Notes: generated by a model from the letters alone, not told the origin. Positions 47,901 to 54,145 are shown, counted from the first letter of the stretch. The stretch: DNA of 59,894 bases from Prevotella sp. (GCA_017467535.1 JAFUST010000002.1:1-59894); one strand, 5' to 3'. Translations and numbers: made by a program.

Positions 47901-48971
47901 CGACGGGCAGACGGCTCCGTCAGAGTGGTGGTCTACTCGCTCAATGGTCAGCCGTTCAACGATCACGACGGTCAACTGCTGAGGTTGCCCATCTCTACAA
48001 GGGAGAATACGGGTGAGTTTAAGGTGGAGATCAAGAACATCCACATCTCCGGTCCTAACTCCTACAACTTCAGTGCACCCGACTACTCGACTACGCTCAG
48101 CGTGAAGGACTATCCCCTCGGTGACAGTAATGGTGACGGCGAGGTGAGCGTCTTCGATGCCACCAACACCGTGGACAACATCCTGGAGCGCTGGACTGAA
48201 CGCTTCATCAAGAAGGCTGCCGACGTGAACGGCGACGGCATCATCACGGTGAGCGACGTCACGGCTACCATCGATGTCATCCTGGAGCGTCCTTCTGCAG
48301 CACGCTCTGCACAGAGAGCCGCTGCCGCCAGCGACGACAAGGTCTTCATCGATGACTTCCAGATGGGCAACGGCCAGCAGAAGAATGTCAGCCTGCGACT
48401 GACGAACACAGGTCTCTACACTGCCTTCCAGTGCGACATCGTGCTGCCCGAGGGTCTGACCGTCGCAGAAAACGACCAGCATGCCCCGATGGTGAACATC
48501 AGCAGCGCCAACGCTCAGAACCACATCGTGCAGGCCAACTACATTGGCAACGGTGCTTTGCGCCTGCTGGTGATGTCGATGAGCAACCAGCCGTTTGCCG
48601 GCAACGACAACGACGTGGTGAGTCTGACCATCGAGGCTGGCGGCGAGACGGGCCAGAAGGTGATCAGCATCGAGAATGTGCGCCTGGTGAATGTGGAGAA
48701 TCGTACGGAGAGCACTGCCACCAGCACTCAGGCTACGGTCGACATCGTGGATGCAGCCACTGGCATCAGCCAGGCAGCACAGGGTGACGACCTCAAGGTG
48801 AGCGTCAATGGCCACGAGATCATCGTGCAGGCCAACGGCGACGCCTCGCTCCGACTGGTGAGTGCCGACGGCAAGCAGCGCGTGCTGAAGGTGAGCGCAG
48901 GAACCAACAGTTTCCTGATTCCGCAGTCAGGCGTCTACGTGCTCCAAGGCCGCAAGATCGTCATCAAGTAA
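41997..48971 (+). CDS. Giant BspA-like LRR adhesin with Big_2, cohesin-like and dockerin modules
   Basis: A 2,324-residue exported protein; ATG 42003 is an equally good start and the signal peptide ends LSA-Q. Residues ~50-1700 are mostly LRR_5/BspA-type repeats (AFxxCxxLxxVxLPxxLxxIG), broken by InlB-B-like domains (~305-385, 675-810, 840-920). A Big_2 Ig-like domain is at ~1815-1895. Then come a cohesin-like module (~1900-2038), a dockerin (~2039-2098; DSNGDGEVSVFDAT and DVNGDGIITVSDVT) and a second cohesin-like module (~2115-2250) closely related to that of the first gene in the operon. The tail is GVYVLQGRKIVIK. BspA-type LRR proteins bind host or bacterial surfaces; the dockerin could attach it to a complex. 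Confidence 0.88.
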   Translation: MTMNRQLFAKAWMLLLAAFMAVPLSAQVLTVQVDSEGGLWDALEAQGVTNFAGIKQLKVTGAMGSSDFLLIKNQMTALESIDLSGTNITEVPNAAFQYKETLKVARLPKNITRIGSQAFENCIAVESVTFGDQTAVSGKIVFPATLRYVDYNAFYSCQLLTNLNFTACASLEGLSSSAFYNLPNLKEVLFPSQGNIRLEWYCFNVESTWDEETQQWIYKGLEKITLTPAITSLSGYSLPRTLKTLYVESSTPPSCSNDAFNHFFENGNPSIKVYIPKGSKRNYAIADGWSRLYTYMEEMGIQINISGYGTLQRSSVAYANGSVIFTEEGSATTLKAVPESGNSIVSVTLNGNAVSAAADGTFTIPAGTTTGTLTVAFTSNPLTVQNPNGGELKELLSAMGSNASTLRTLKVVGKMNTRDWNFVSSSLQQIEMLDISETDTKSVPEQALRNKETLTTVHLPSTVTNIGNEAFAYCPQLTVVDGCENVKEIGSSAFYDCKKLTTFPFGQKIDRIESSAFGNCSSLPLTLVMPASLTYLGWNNVFTGSSIRTFDLSQCALNCSFGYDAFGECTSLALPEKGNYQLSCQALRNAKLTELRLPSAITSLECDNVLPTMLQRLYVSTSTPINVSSNDALKNIDFDNCTLYVPVGSKADYEAANGWANFTNIKEYGLQVVVAEQGKVRSGSQTMMGTTSFFPTGESATFDIVPNDGWHAESVTVNGTAVAITNNRFTLNGSQLDGKLVVTFAINQFNLQLQITGNGKAKLGSLEYTASQTLAVDSLSKLNFTLEPAAGLMVSSITFNGKESVVQNGGTNYVTPAITANSTLAITFGASGATGDVATYTVTTSDYGTVEYLNTSLLPQTTIMVKKDADAIFTLKPDDYCVIEKVLLDGTDVTSQVDANGLLVVKNVSADATLDVTFGFNPELVVALTDGLSLNSALTDAQKQMVTKLTVTGQLSQEDYYTMRDKMPLLEEIDLSDVDTSNMDWVPGRAFCLTDSWDNPGGKSSLVSVRLPKGTKWIYSFAFAGCTNLKEVNFTELNNLEWMDSRAFGWTALSAVDLSQTKLTSISDQFYKVQGMENVRLPKTLTYLGDVFRESSLMEIDLSNCTELKTLESTFYGSKKLEKVILPEGITTINGAFYGCESLTSINFPKSLRSIGNSAFYQTKIQTADLAKCTELVSLSGWGVFSSCRELKEVTLPASLQTIGETTFSNTSITTIDLSKTQVKDIPSSAFSDCRQLENIKLPAELKTIGNYAFNGCEKLAGVLELPATITSIGEGAFLSTQIPVIRCNATTPPAITANSFSDKWEAAFVPEGCAERYKSTEIWEDKVILDGEVHAEVTVTFEGNLANDIVEQAKMAPARITHLKVHGPLGAKDFAIMRSNMTLLYDLDMEDAECSIIPEQAFLDKKVLMNVKLPRELLVIQESAFQGCSSLKGTLTLPAGVTTIGWAAFQGCSSLEKVELSSALEVIRGWAFEGCSSLQQEITFPERFTSIGEYAFANCRNLEGTVKFNKEFYMFMGNDGYWSSTGRAFENCSKIETVDMSDCEYLYQLPWGVFAGCTSLQTVMLPPYTERIENEGFRDCASLSNISFPKSLMYIDDYAFYNSASLQRVDLSDCKDFATIGNYAFANCASLESVSLPKSLNWIQSYAFSECRKLGEFNVEALQPADLGEYVFRHVHTERCVLSIPTGTYSDYLSAPQWGEFVSMRKAIDVSLDEGAALTYSSGGEGVAAARGMRRAPSAVGQQAGVNVKDGSSLYVAENENVTFYIDPEENVSIKQVLFNGEDVTAQLQDNAFVTPGMTENTSFQVLLNVDGPISVKELRMLNQTANIREAESTRIEATVYPTNATNKTVRWSSSDETVATVAEDGTVTGVSAGRAIITAKTEDGNYEQQCEVVVMSNDYYITLEKNMDTFVEYTCWLPVMLHNADAAQGIQFDVYLPEGLGMDYEWSGDFGVALSERAQGHSVSAARRADGSVRVVVYSLNGQPFNDHDGQLLRLPISTRENTGEFKVEIKNIHISGPNSYNFSAPDYSTTLSVKDYPLGDSNGDGEVSVFDATNTVDNILERWTERFIKKAADVNGDGIITVSDVTATIDVILERPSAARSAQRAAAASDDKVFIDDFQMGNGQQKNVSLRLTNTGLYTAFQCDIVLPEGLTVAENDQHAPMVNISSANAQNHIVQANYIGNGALRLLVMSMSNQPFAGNDNDVVSLTIEAGGETGQKVISIENVRLVNVENRTESTATSTQATVDIVDAATGISQAAQGDDLKVSVNGHEIIVQANGDASLRLVSADGKQRVLKVSAGTNSFLIPQSGVYVLQGRKIVIK

Positions 48972-49009
48972 TGAGGCACTGATTTGCCAAAATTGAATTT
49001 TATCTTATC

Positions 49010-49045
49010 AATTAAGGAACTCCCAGTGGGTTCCTTAATTTTTTT
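49010..49045 (+). terminator. Intrinsic terminator ending the cohesin/dockerin operon
   Basis: AATTAAGGAAC at 49010-49020 pairs with GTTCCTTAATT at 49030-49040, followed by a run of T. Confidence 0.9.
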
Positions 49046-49048
49046 AAG

Positions 49049-49056
49049 TACCTTTG
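49049..49056 (+). promoter_or_regulatory. -7 box TACCTTTG for the vitamin B6 operon
   Basis: It follows the terminator directly and lies 33 bases before ATG 49089, which decides that start over the longer open frame from 48984. Confidence 0.8.
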
Positions 49057-49088
49057 CAACCGGATTCCGACAAAAACGAACAGAGACA

Positions 49089-49985
49089 ATGAACAAAACG
49101 ATACTGACGATAACGGGCAGCGACGGAACGGGAGGTTCGGGCGTGCAGGCCGACATACGCTTCATCAGCAGCCTGGGGGGCGTGGCCGTCTCGGCAGTCA
49201 CCTCCATCACCGTGCAGAACACACTGGGCATTCAGGAATTCTACGACCTGCCCGCCGACGTGGTGCGCCGACAGACGGAGGCCATCATCAACGACCTGCA
49301 GCCGCAGGTGGTGAAGGTGGGCCTGCTGCGTCGTACCGACCACGTGGAGATGGTGGCCGAGGTGTTGAGGAAATACCGACCGCGCCACGTGGTGTATGCC
49401 CCTGTGCTGACGTCGACCAAGGGTGAACGGCTGGTCTCGGAGAAGGTGTTCGAGGCCATAGAGCGTCTGCTGATACCCCTGTGCACGGTGGTGCTGAGAC
49501 CCGCCGACCTGCCTGAAGGGCAGCGCCAGCACGGTCAGGCCAACCAACTGGGCTCGGCCGTAGCCTACTATCTGAGTCTGGGCGAGACGGAGGGCGAGGC
49601 CATGCTTCACGCCCAGGCCTGTCTGAAGCAGGGGCCGACGGCCTACGCGGAGGGAAGCGGGCGGACCGAAGAACTCTACAATCAGTTTATGGACGCCGTG
49701 GAGCGCCACTTCAGCCACTATGCCGACGTGTCTTTCTATGCCGAGCAGGTGAATGTCAGTCCGCGCTATCTGGGTCAGGTGACGCGGCGCATCGCCAACC
49801 GTTCGCCGAAGGCCATCATCGACGAGCGCATCACCAGCGAGATAGCATCGCTGCTCTCCACCACCAACAAGCCCCTGAAGGAGATTGCCCTGCTGTTGGG
49901 GTTCTCGTCGCAGTCGCATCTGTCGCGCTTCTTCAGGCAGCACAAGGGTATGTCGCCATCGGAGTTTCGAAACAATAAACAATAA
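49089..49985 (+). CDS. ThiD/PdxK-like kinase domain fused to an AraC HTH, probable regulator of pdxST
   Basis: 298 residues. Residues ~1-170 resemble hydroxymethylpyrimidine/pyridoxal kinases (TITGSDGTGGSGVQADI, then VTSITVQNTLGIQEF and VKVGLL). Later motifs are changed: the usual DPVM is APVL, the segment before the active site is tens of residues short, and the phosphoryl-transfer loop normally HGTGCTLSSA is HGQANQLGSA. It therefore probably binds the vitamer without phosphorylating it. Residues ~195-298 are an AraC HTH (VSFYAEQVNVSPRYLGQVTR and LGFSSQSHLSRFFRQHKGMS). pdxS and pdxT follow, suggesting control by PLP precursors. Databases may label it bifunctional thiD; that looks wrong. Confidence 0.82.
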   Translation: MNKTILTITGSDGTGGSGVQADIRFISSLGGVAVSAVTSITVQNTLGIQEFYDLPADVVRRQTEAIINDLQPQVVKVGLLRRTDHVEMVAEVLRKYRPRHVVYAPVLTSTKGERLVSEKVFEAIERLLIPLCTVVLRPADLPEGQRQHGQANQLGSAVAYYLSLGETEGEAMLHAQACLKQGPTAYAEGSGRTEELYNQFMDAVERHFSHYADVSFYAEQVNVSPRYLGQVTRRIANRSPKAIIDERITSEIASLLSTTNKPLKEIALLLGFSSQSHLSRFFRQHKGMSPSEFRNNKQ

Positions 49986-50024
49986 ACAATAGACAATAAA
50001 CAATAAACATTAAACCATAAACCA
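49976..50024 (+). repeat. Seven heptamers (TAAACAA type) before pdxS
   Basis: Units TAAACAA, TAAACAA, TAGACAA, TAAACAA, TAAACAT, TAAACCA, TAAACCA. The last residues and stop of the kinase-AraC gene (49983-49985) lie in the array, and pdxS starts two bases after it. Confidence 0.92.
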
Positions 50025-50026
50025 AG

Positions 50027-50899
50027 ATGAACGAAAGACAAGCACTTAACCGCCAGTTGGCACAGATGCTGAAGGGCGGAGTGATTATGGACGTGACTAC
50101 ACCCGAACAGGCCCGCATAGCCGAGCAGGCCGGTGCCTGCGCCGTGATGGCCCTGGAGCGTATCCCTGCCGACATTCGGGCCGCCGGCGGCGTGTCGAGA
50201 ATGAGTGACCCGAAGATGATACGCGGCATTCAGGAGGCGGTAAGCATTCCCGTGATGGCCAAGTGCCGCATCGGCCACATCGCCGAGGCGCAGATCCTGC
50301 AGGCCATCGAGATTGACTATATCGACGAGAGCGAGGTGCTCTCGCCCGCCGACAACGTCTATCATATCGACAAGACGAAGTTCGACGTGCCCTTTGTCTG
50401 CGGTGCCAAGAATCTGGGCGAGGCCCTGCGCCGCATTGCCGAAGGTGCCACGATGATCCGCACCAAGGGAGAGCCGGGCACGGGCGACGTGGTGCAGGCC
50501 GTCAGCCACATGCGGCTGATGCAGAGCGAGATTCGCCGGCTCACCTCCATGAGCGAGGATGAACTCTATGAGGCCGCCAAGCAGTTGCAGGCTCCCTACG
50601 AACTGGTGCGCTTCGTTCATGAGAACGGCAAACTGCCCGTGGTGAACTTCGCTGCCGGTGGCGTGGCTACACCTGCCGACGCAGCGCTGATGATGCAACT
50701 CGGTGCCGAGGGCGTGTTCGTGGGCAGTGGCATCTTCAAGAGCGGCAACCCCGCCAAGCGTGCCGCCGCCATCGTGCAGGCCGTCACCAACTATCAGGAT
50801 GCCAAGTTGCTGGCCCAACTGAGCGAGGACCTGGGCGAGGCAATGGTGGGCATCAACGAACAGGAGATAGAACTGCTGATGGCAGAGCGAGGAAAGTGA
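50027..50899 (+). CDS. pdxS: Pyridoxal 5'-phosphate synthase lyase subunit PdxS
   Basis: 290 residues, the normal length. It makes PLP from ribose 5-phosphate, glyceraldehyde 3-phosphate and ammonia supplied by Pdx[18 protein letters not shown] (21-37) and [19 protein letters not shown] (41-59) are near-invariant. Lys79 in VMAKCRIGH forms the Schiff base, and [16 protein letters not shown] is intact. It lies between the kinase-AraC fusion and pdxT. Confidence 0.97.
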   Translation: MNERQALNRQLAQMLKGGVIMDVTTPEQARIAEQAGACAVMALERIPADIRAAGGVSRMSDPKMIRGIQEAVSIPVMAKCRIGHIAEAQILQAIEIDYIDESEVLSPADNVYHIDKTKFDVPFVCGAKNLGEALRRIAEGATMIRTKGEPGTGDVVQAVSHMRLMQSEIRRLTSMSEDELYEAAKQLQAPYELVRFVHENGKLPVVNFAAGGVATPADAALMMQLGAEGVFVGSGIFKSGNPAKRAAAIVQAVTNYQDAKLLAQLSEDLGEAMVGINEQEIELLMAERGK

Positions 50900-50934
50900 T
50901 GAGAATTGAGAATTGAGGATTGAGGATTAAGGAT
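50900..50934 (+). repeat. Five heptamers (TGAGAAT/TGAGGAT/TAAGGAT) between pdxS and pdxT
   Basis: The array starts at the base after the pdxS stop and ends two bases before the pdxT ATG, so it makes up almost the whole intergenic gap. Confidence 0.92.
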
Positions 50935-50936
50935 TG

Positions 50937-51518
50937 ATGAGGATAGCGGTATTGGCCCTGCAGGGGGCATTCATTGAGCATGAGCAGATGCTCAGCAGAC
51001 TGGGGGCGGACGTCTTCGAGGTGAGAAACCTGCGCGACTGGCAGCAACCGAAAGACGGACTGGTGCTGCCCGGCGGCGAGAGCACGGTGCAGGCACGGTT
51101 GCTCAGGGAACTGGGACTGCTGGAACCTATTCGCGAGGCCATCGCCAACGGACTGCCCGTACTGGCCACCTGTGCCGGACTCATCCTGCTGGCCAAGCAG
51201 GAGGGCGGACAGGTCCGCAACGGTCTCTGCACGATGGACATCGACGTGGTGCGCAACGCTTATGGCCGACAACTGGGCAGTTTCCACACCCTGGGCCAGG
51301 TGAAAGGTCTGGAGGGCCAGGTGCCCATGACGTTCATCAGGGCGCCCTACGTGGGGCAGGTGCTTTCAGGGGATGTGGAAGTGCTGGCGGAGGTCGACGG
51401 ACATATCGTCGCCGTCAGACAGGGCCGCCAGATCGCCACGGCCTTCCACCCCGAACTGGACGAAGACCTGCGCCTGCACCAATTATTTATCAGTCAGTGT
51501 GGCATGCTTCGGAAATGA
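50937..51518 (+). CDS. pdxT: Pyridoxal 5'-phosphate synthase glutaminase subunit PdxT
   Basis: 193 residues from ATG 50937; a TTG one codon earlier belongs to the repeat. It is a class I glutaminase that feeds ammonia to PdxS. LALQGAFIEHE opens the protein, GLVLPGGESTV (41-51) forms the oxyanion region, Cys79 in LATCAGLILL is the nucleophile, and AFHPEL holds the catalytic His. Its last codons and stop are the first bases of a 58-bp duplicated segment. Confidence 0.95.
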   Translation: MRIAVLALQGAFIEHEQMLSRLGADVFEVRNLRDWQQPKDGLVLPGGESTVQARLLRELGLLEPIREAIANGLPVLATCAGLILLAKQEGGQVRNGLCTMDIDVVRNAYGRQLGSFHTLGQVKGLEGQVPMTFIRAPYVGQVLSGDVEVLAEVDGHIVAVRQGRQIATAFHPELDEDLRLHQLFISQCGMLRK

Positions 51519-51652
51519 AAAGAAAGGCAGGTTTTTCTTTTGCATTTCATTCGTTTTTTCGTAACTCTGGCTTCACCGAAGTTACTGACGCTCAGAAATG
51601 AAAAGAAAAACTTGTTTTCCTTTTGCATTTCATTCGCTTTTTCGTAACTTTG
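51512..51652 (+). repeat. 58-bp direct repeat carrying a decayed and an intact dsbD promoter
   Basis: 51512-51569 and 51595-51652 are the same length and closely similar (GAAATGAAAAGAAA at the start, TTTTGCATTTCATTCG in the middle). The first ends in TAACTCTG, the second in TAACTTTG, the -7 box. Only the second copy looks functional; it is 22 bases before ATG 51675. Confidence 0.88.
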
Positions 51653-51674
51653 CACGCGAATATAACCAACTGAC

Positions 51675-53753
51675 ATGAAAAGAACTATACTGACACTTTC
51701 CGCAGTGATGCTGGTGCTCTCCGCACTGGCACAGATGGCCGACCCCATCCACTTCACGGCCAAACTGAAGACCACCACCGGCAACGAGGCCGAGATCACA
51801 TTCATCGCCACCATCGACGAGGGATGGCACGTCTACTCCACCGACCTGGGTGAGGACGGCCCCATCGAGGCCACGTTCCACGCCGACAAGTTGGAGGGAG
51901 CCGAGTTAGTGGGCAAGTTGACGCCAAAGGGCAACGTCATCCAGAAATACGATAGTATGTTCGGCATGGAACTGAAGTACTTCGAGCATACGGCTACCTT
52001 CGTACAGAAAATCAGGTTCACTGCCCAGCAGTACGACATCGACTGCTATCTGGAGTACGGTGCCTGCAACGACATGAGTTGCCTGCCGCCCACACAGGTG
52101 GAGTTTAAGGAGAAGAAAAAACTGCCCCAGCAGACGGCCCAACAGACTGACCAGCAGACCACCCAACAGACTACCCAACAGACTCTCCCCCAACCCCTCC
52201 CTGTAGGGAGGGGAGCGGATAGTCTCAGCACGGAGAAAGAGCAGACCATCGACACTATCTACTCCCCTCCCTCACAGGGAGGGGTCGGGGGAGAGTCTGT
52301 CTCTCTCTGGACTCCCGTCATCTCCGAACTGCGCGCTTTAGGCGAGGCCGATAGCATTGCCGACCAGTCGCTGCTCTACATTCTGGCGATGGGATTCGTT
52401 GGAGGTCTGCTGGCTGTGGCCATGCCGTGCATCTGGCCCATCATCCCCATGACCGTCTCGTTCTTCCTAAAGCGGGCCAAGACTGACAGGAAGAAAGGCA
52501 TACGCGATGCCATCACCTACGGACTGAGCATCATTGTCATCTATCTGACATTGGGACTCTTTGTGACGGCCGTCTTCGGCAGCGACACCCTCAACGCGAT
52601 GTCGACCAATGCTGTGTTCAACATCTTCCTCTTCCTGTTGCTCGTGGTCTTCGCCCTGTCGTTCTTCGGCTGGTTTGAAATCAGACTACCCGATTCATGG
52701 GCCAATAAGGTAGACACGAAGGCATCAGCCACCAGCGGTCTTATCAGCATCTTCCTCATGGCCTTCACGCTGGTACTTGTCTCCTTCTCGTGCACGGCTC
52801 CCATCATCGGCCTGCTGCTCGTAGAGACCACCACCAACGGCAACTGGCTGGCACCGGCACTGGGCATGTTCGGTTTCGCCCTCGCCCTCGCCCTGCCCTT
52901 CACGCTCTTCGCCCTCTTCCCCTCGTGGCTGAAGCAGGCGCCGAAGTCGGGCTCATGGATGACAACCATCAAGGTGGTGCTGGGCTTCATCGAACTGGCC
53001 TTCGCCCTGAAGTTCCTCTCCGTGGCCGACCTGGCCTACGGCTGGCATCTGCTGGACCGCGAGGTGTTCCTCTCGCTCTGGATCGTCATCTTCGCACTCC
53101 TTGGTGCTTACCTGCTGGGCTGGCTGAAATTCCAGGAAGACGAGATTGGCGGCGACCTGCAGAAGCCCAAGCCCGTGCTCTGCATCATGGGCGGACTGGT
53201 GTCGCTGGCCTTCGCCGTCTATATGGTACCCGGTCTGTGGGGGGCTCCCTGCAAGGCCGTCAGTGCCTTTGCCCCGCCGATGAACACGCAGGACTTCAAC
53301 CTGAATACGAAGGTGGTGGAAGCCCGCTTCACCGACTACGAGCAGGGCATGGCCGCCGCCCGTGCTGAGGGCAAGCCAGTGCTCATCGACTTTACCGGCT
53401 TTGGCTGCGTCAACTGCCGTAAGATGGAGGCCGCCGTGTGGACCGATCCACGCGTGGCCCAGATGCTGACCCGCGACTTCGTGCTTATCTCGCTCTACGT
53501 GGACGACAAGGCTGCGCTGCCAGAACCCATCGAGGTGACCGACCAGCAGGGCAACCCGAAGAAACTGCGCACAATCGGAGCCAAGTGGAGCCATCTGCAG
53601 AGCCACAAGTTCGGTGCCAACGCCCAGCCCTTCTACGTGATGCTCGACCCCGCCACTGGCCTCCCCCTGGCCGGTAGTCGCGCCTACAATGAAGACATAC
53701 AGGCCTACATCGACTTCCTGAACACGGGCATCTCCAACTACAAGCAGAAATAG
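51675..53753 (+). CDS. dsbD: DsbD-type thiol:disulfide interchange protein
   Basis: A 692-residue inner-membrane protein that carries electrons from cytoplasmic thioredoxin to the periplasm. A signal peptide (ends ALA-Q) is followed by a DsbD-alpha-like domain (~25-150, LEYGACNDMSCLPP). Then a low-complexity linker of QT-rich tetrapeptide repeats (~150-168) and two inserted palindromes (~170-208). Eight membrane segments (~235-520) contain MPCIWPI and SFSCTAP, whose Cys form the membrane relay. The C-terminal thioredoxin-like domain has GCVNC (Cys578, Cys581). Its own promoter lies within a duplicated segment. Confidence 0.93.
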   Translation: MKRTILTLSAVMLVLSALAQMADPIHFTAKLKTTTGNEAEITFIATIDEGWHVYSTDLGEDGPIEATFHADKLEGAELVGKLTPKGNVIQKYDSMFGMELKYFEHTATFVQKIRFTAQQYDIDCYLEYGACNDMSCLPPTQVEFKEKKKLPQQTAQQTDQQTTQQTTQQTLPQPLPVGRGADSLSTEKEQTIDTIYSPPSQGGVGGESVSLWTPVISELRALGEADSIADQSLLYILAMGFVGGLLAVAMPCIWPIIPMTVSFFLKRAKTDRKKGIRDAITYGLSIIVIYLTLGLFVTAVFGSDTLNAMSTNAVFNIFLFLLLVVFALSFFGWFEIRLPDSWANKVDTKASATSGLISIFLMAFTLVLVSFSCTAPIIGLLLVETTTNGNWLAPALGMFGFALALALPFTLFALFPSWLKQAPKSGSWMTTIKVVLGFIELAFALKFLSVADLAYGWHLLDREVFLSLWIVIFALLGAYLLGWLKFQEDEIGGDLQKPKPVLCIMGGLVSLAFAVYMVPGLWGAPCKAVSAFAPPMNTQDFNLNTKVVEARFTDYEQGMAAARAEGKPVLIDFTGFGCVNCRKMEAAVWTDPRVAQMLTRDFVLISLYVDDKAALPEPIEVTDQQGNPKKLRTIGAKWSHLQSHKFGANAQPFYVMLDPATGLPLAGSRAYNEDIQAYIDFLNTGISNYKQK
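52181..52297 (+). repeat. Two inverted GC-rich palindromic elements inside dsbD
   Basis: 52181-52224 and 52254-52297 are 44-bp inverted copies, about 90% alike, separated by 29 bases. Each contains its own hairpin (CCCCTCCCT/AGGGAGGGG). They translate in frame to TLPQPLPVGRGADS and YSPPSQGGVGGES. The RNA could fold as two short hairpins or one long stem. Confidence 0.88.
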
Positions 53754-53810
53754 CCTCATCCTGCACAGAGCACCCTTGCCAGGAAAACAGGCATCAAGTC
53801 ATTATAACGT

Positions 53811-53838
53811 GAAAGGGCAATATCTCTATTGCCCTTTC
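53811..53838 (+). terminator. Hairpin terminator after dsbD
   Basis: GAAAGGGCAATA pairs perfectly with TATTGCCCTTTC around a 4-base loop. The U-tract is poor, so termination may depend on the stem. Confidence 0.7.
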
Positions 53839-53845
53839 ATACCTC

Positions 53846-53886
53846 AATTATCACCCAAATTGTCGGCGACAATTTGGGTGATAATT
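53846..53886 (+). repeat. 41-bp near-perfect palindrome
   Basis: A 20-base left arm (53846-53865) is the exact complement of the right arm (53867-53886), with a single central base. It is AT-rich at the ends and has no T-run, so it is not an ordinary terminator. It lies between dsbD and the integrase, near the edge of the element. Confidence 0.9.
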
Positions 53887-53918
53887 CCAGTCCCATTTTA
53901 TGGCTCAGCAAAAAAAAA

Positions 53919-53948
53919 CCGCAAGTGCATTGTTGATGCGTCTTGCGG
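53919..53948 (+). terminator. Bidirectional terminator
   Basis: CCGCAAG pairs with CTTGCGG, with further pairing of GCAT and ATGC inside. A run of nine A precedes it and a T-rich tract follows, so it could work on both strands. Confidence 0.75.
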
Positions 53949-53955
53949 ATTTCTT

Positions 53956-53978
53956 TTGTTGGGGTACCCGGACAACAA
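53956..53978 (+). other. Imperfect dyad around GGGTACCC, candidate attachment site
   Basis: TTGTTG and CAACAA flank GGGTACCC. The position between the host-side terminator and the integrase fits a recombination core, but without the other end of the element this is only a guess. Confidence 0.35.
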
Positions 53979-54079
53979 AGCGTTAAATCCTATCGATTTC
54001 TGTCTAATTCAAATGTTTGTAAATCTCTGAAAATAAACGCATTATATAATTATATAATTTTAACAATTATCGAACTAAT

Positions 54080-54117
54080 CACGCCAATTTTAAATTATCA
54101 CGCCAAAAACACGCCAA
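54080..54117 (+). repeat. Three direct CACGCCAA repeats upstream of the integrase
   Basis: Copies start at 54080, 54099 and 54110, immediately upstream of the -33/-7 promoter of the integrase. They could be arm-type integrase sites or operator repeats. Confidence 0.6.
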
Positions 54118-54145
54118 AAAGTTTGGTTCGGTTCTATCTATTTTG

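Noticed and set aside
47160..48815. 551-codon minus-strand open frame
   Set aside because: It is antisense to the cohesin/dockerin end of the LRR protein and is explained by codon bias.
48984..49088. 35-codon upstream extension of the kinase-AraC protein
   Set aside because: It covers the terminator and the -7 box, so it is not translated.
49089..49985. Annotation as an active hydroxymethylpyrimidine kinase (thiD)
   Set aside because: Phosphoryl-transfer and metal-site motifs are missing and no thiamin genes are nearby.
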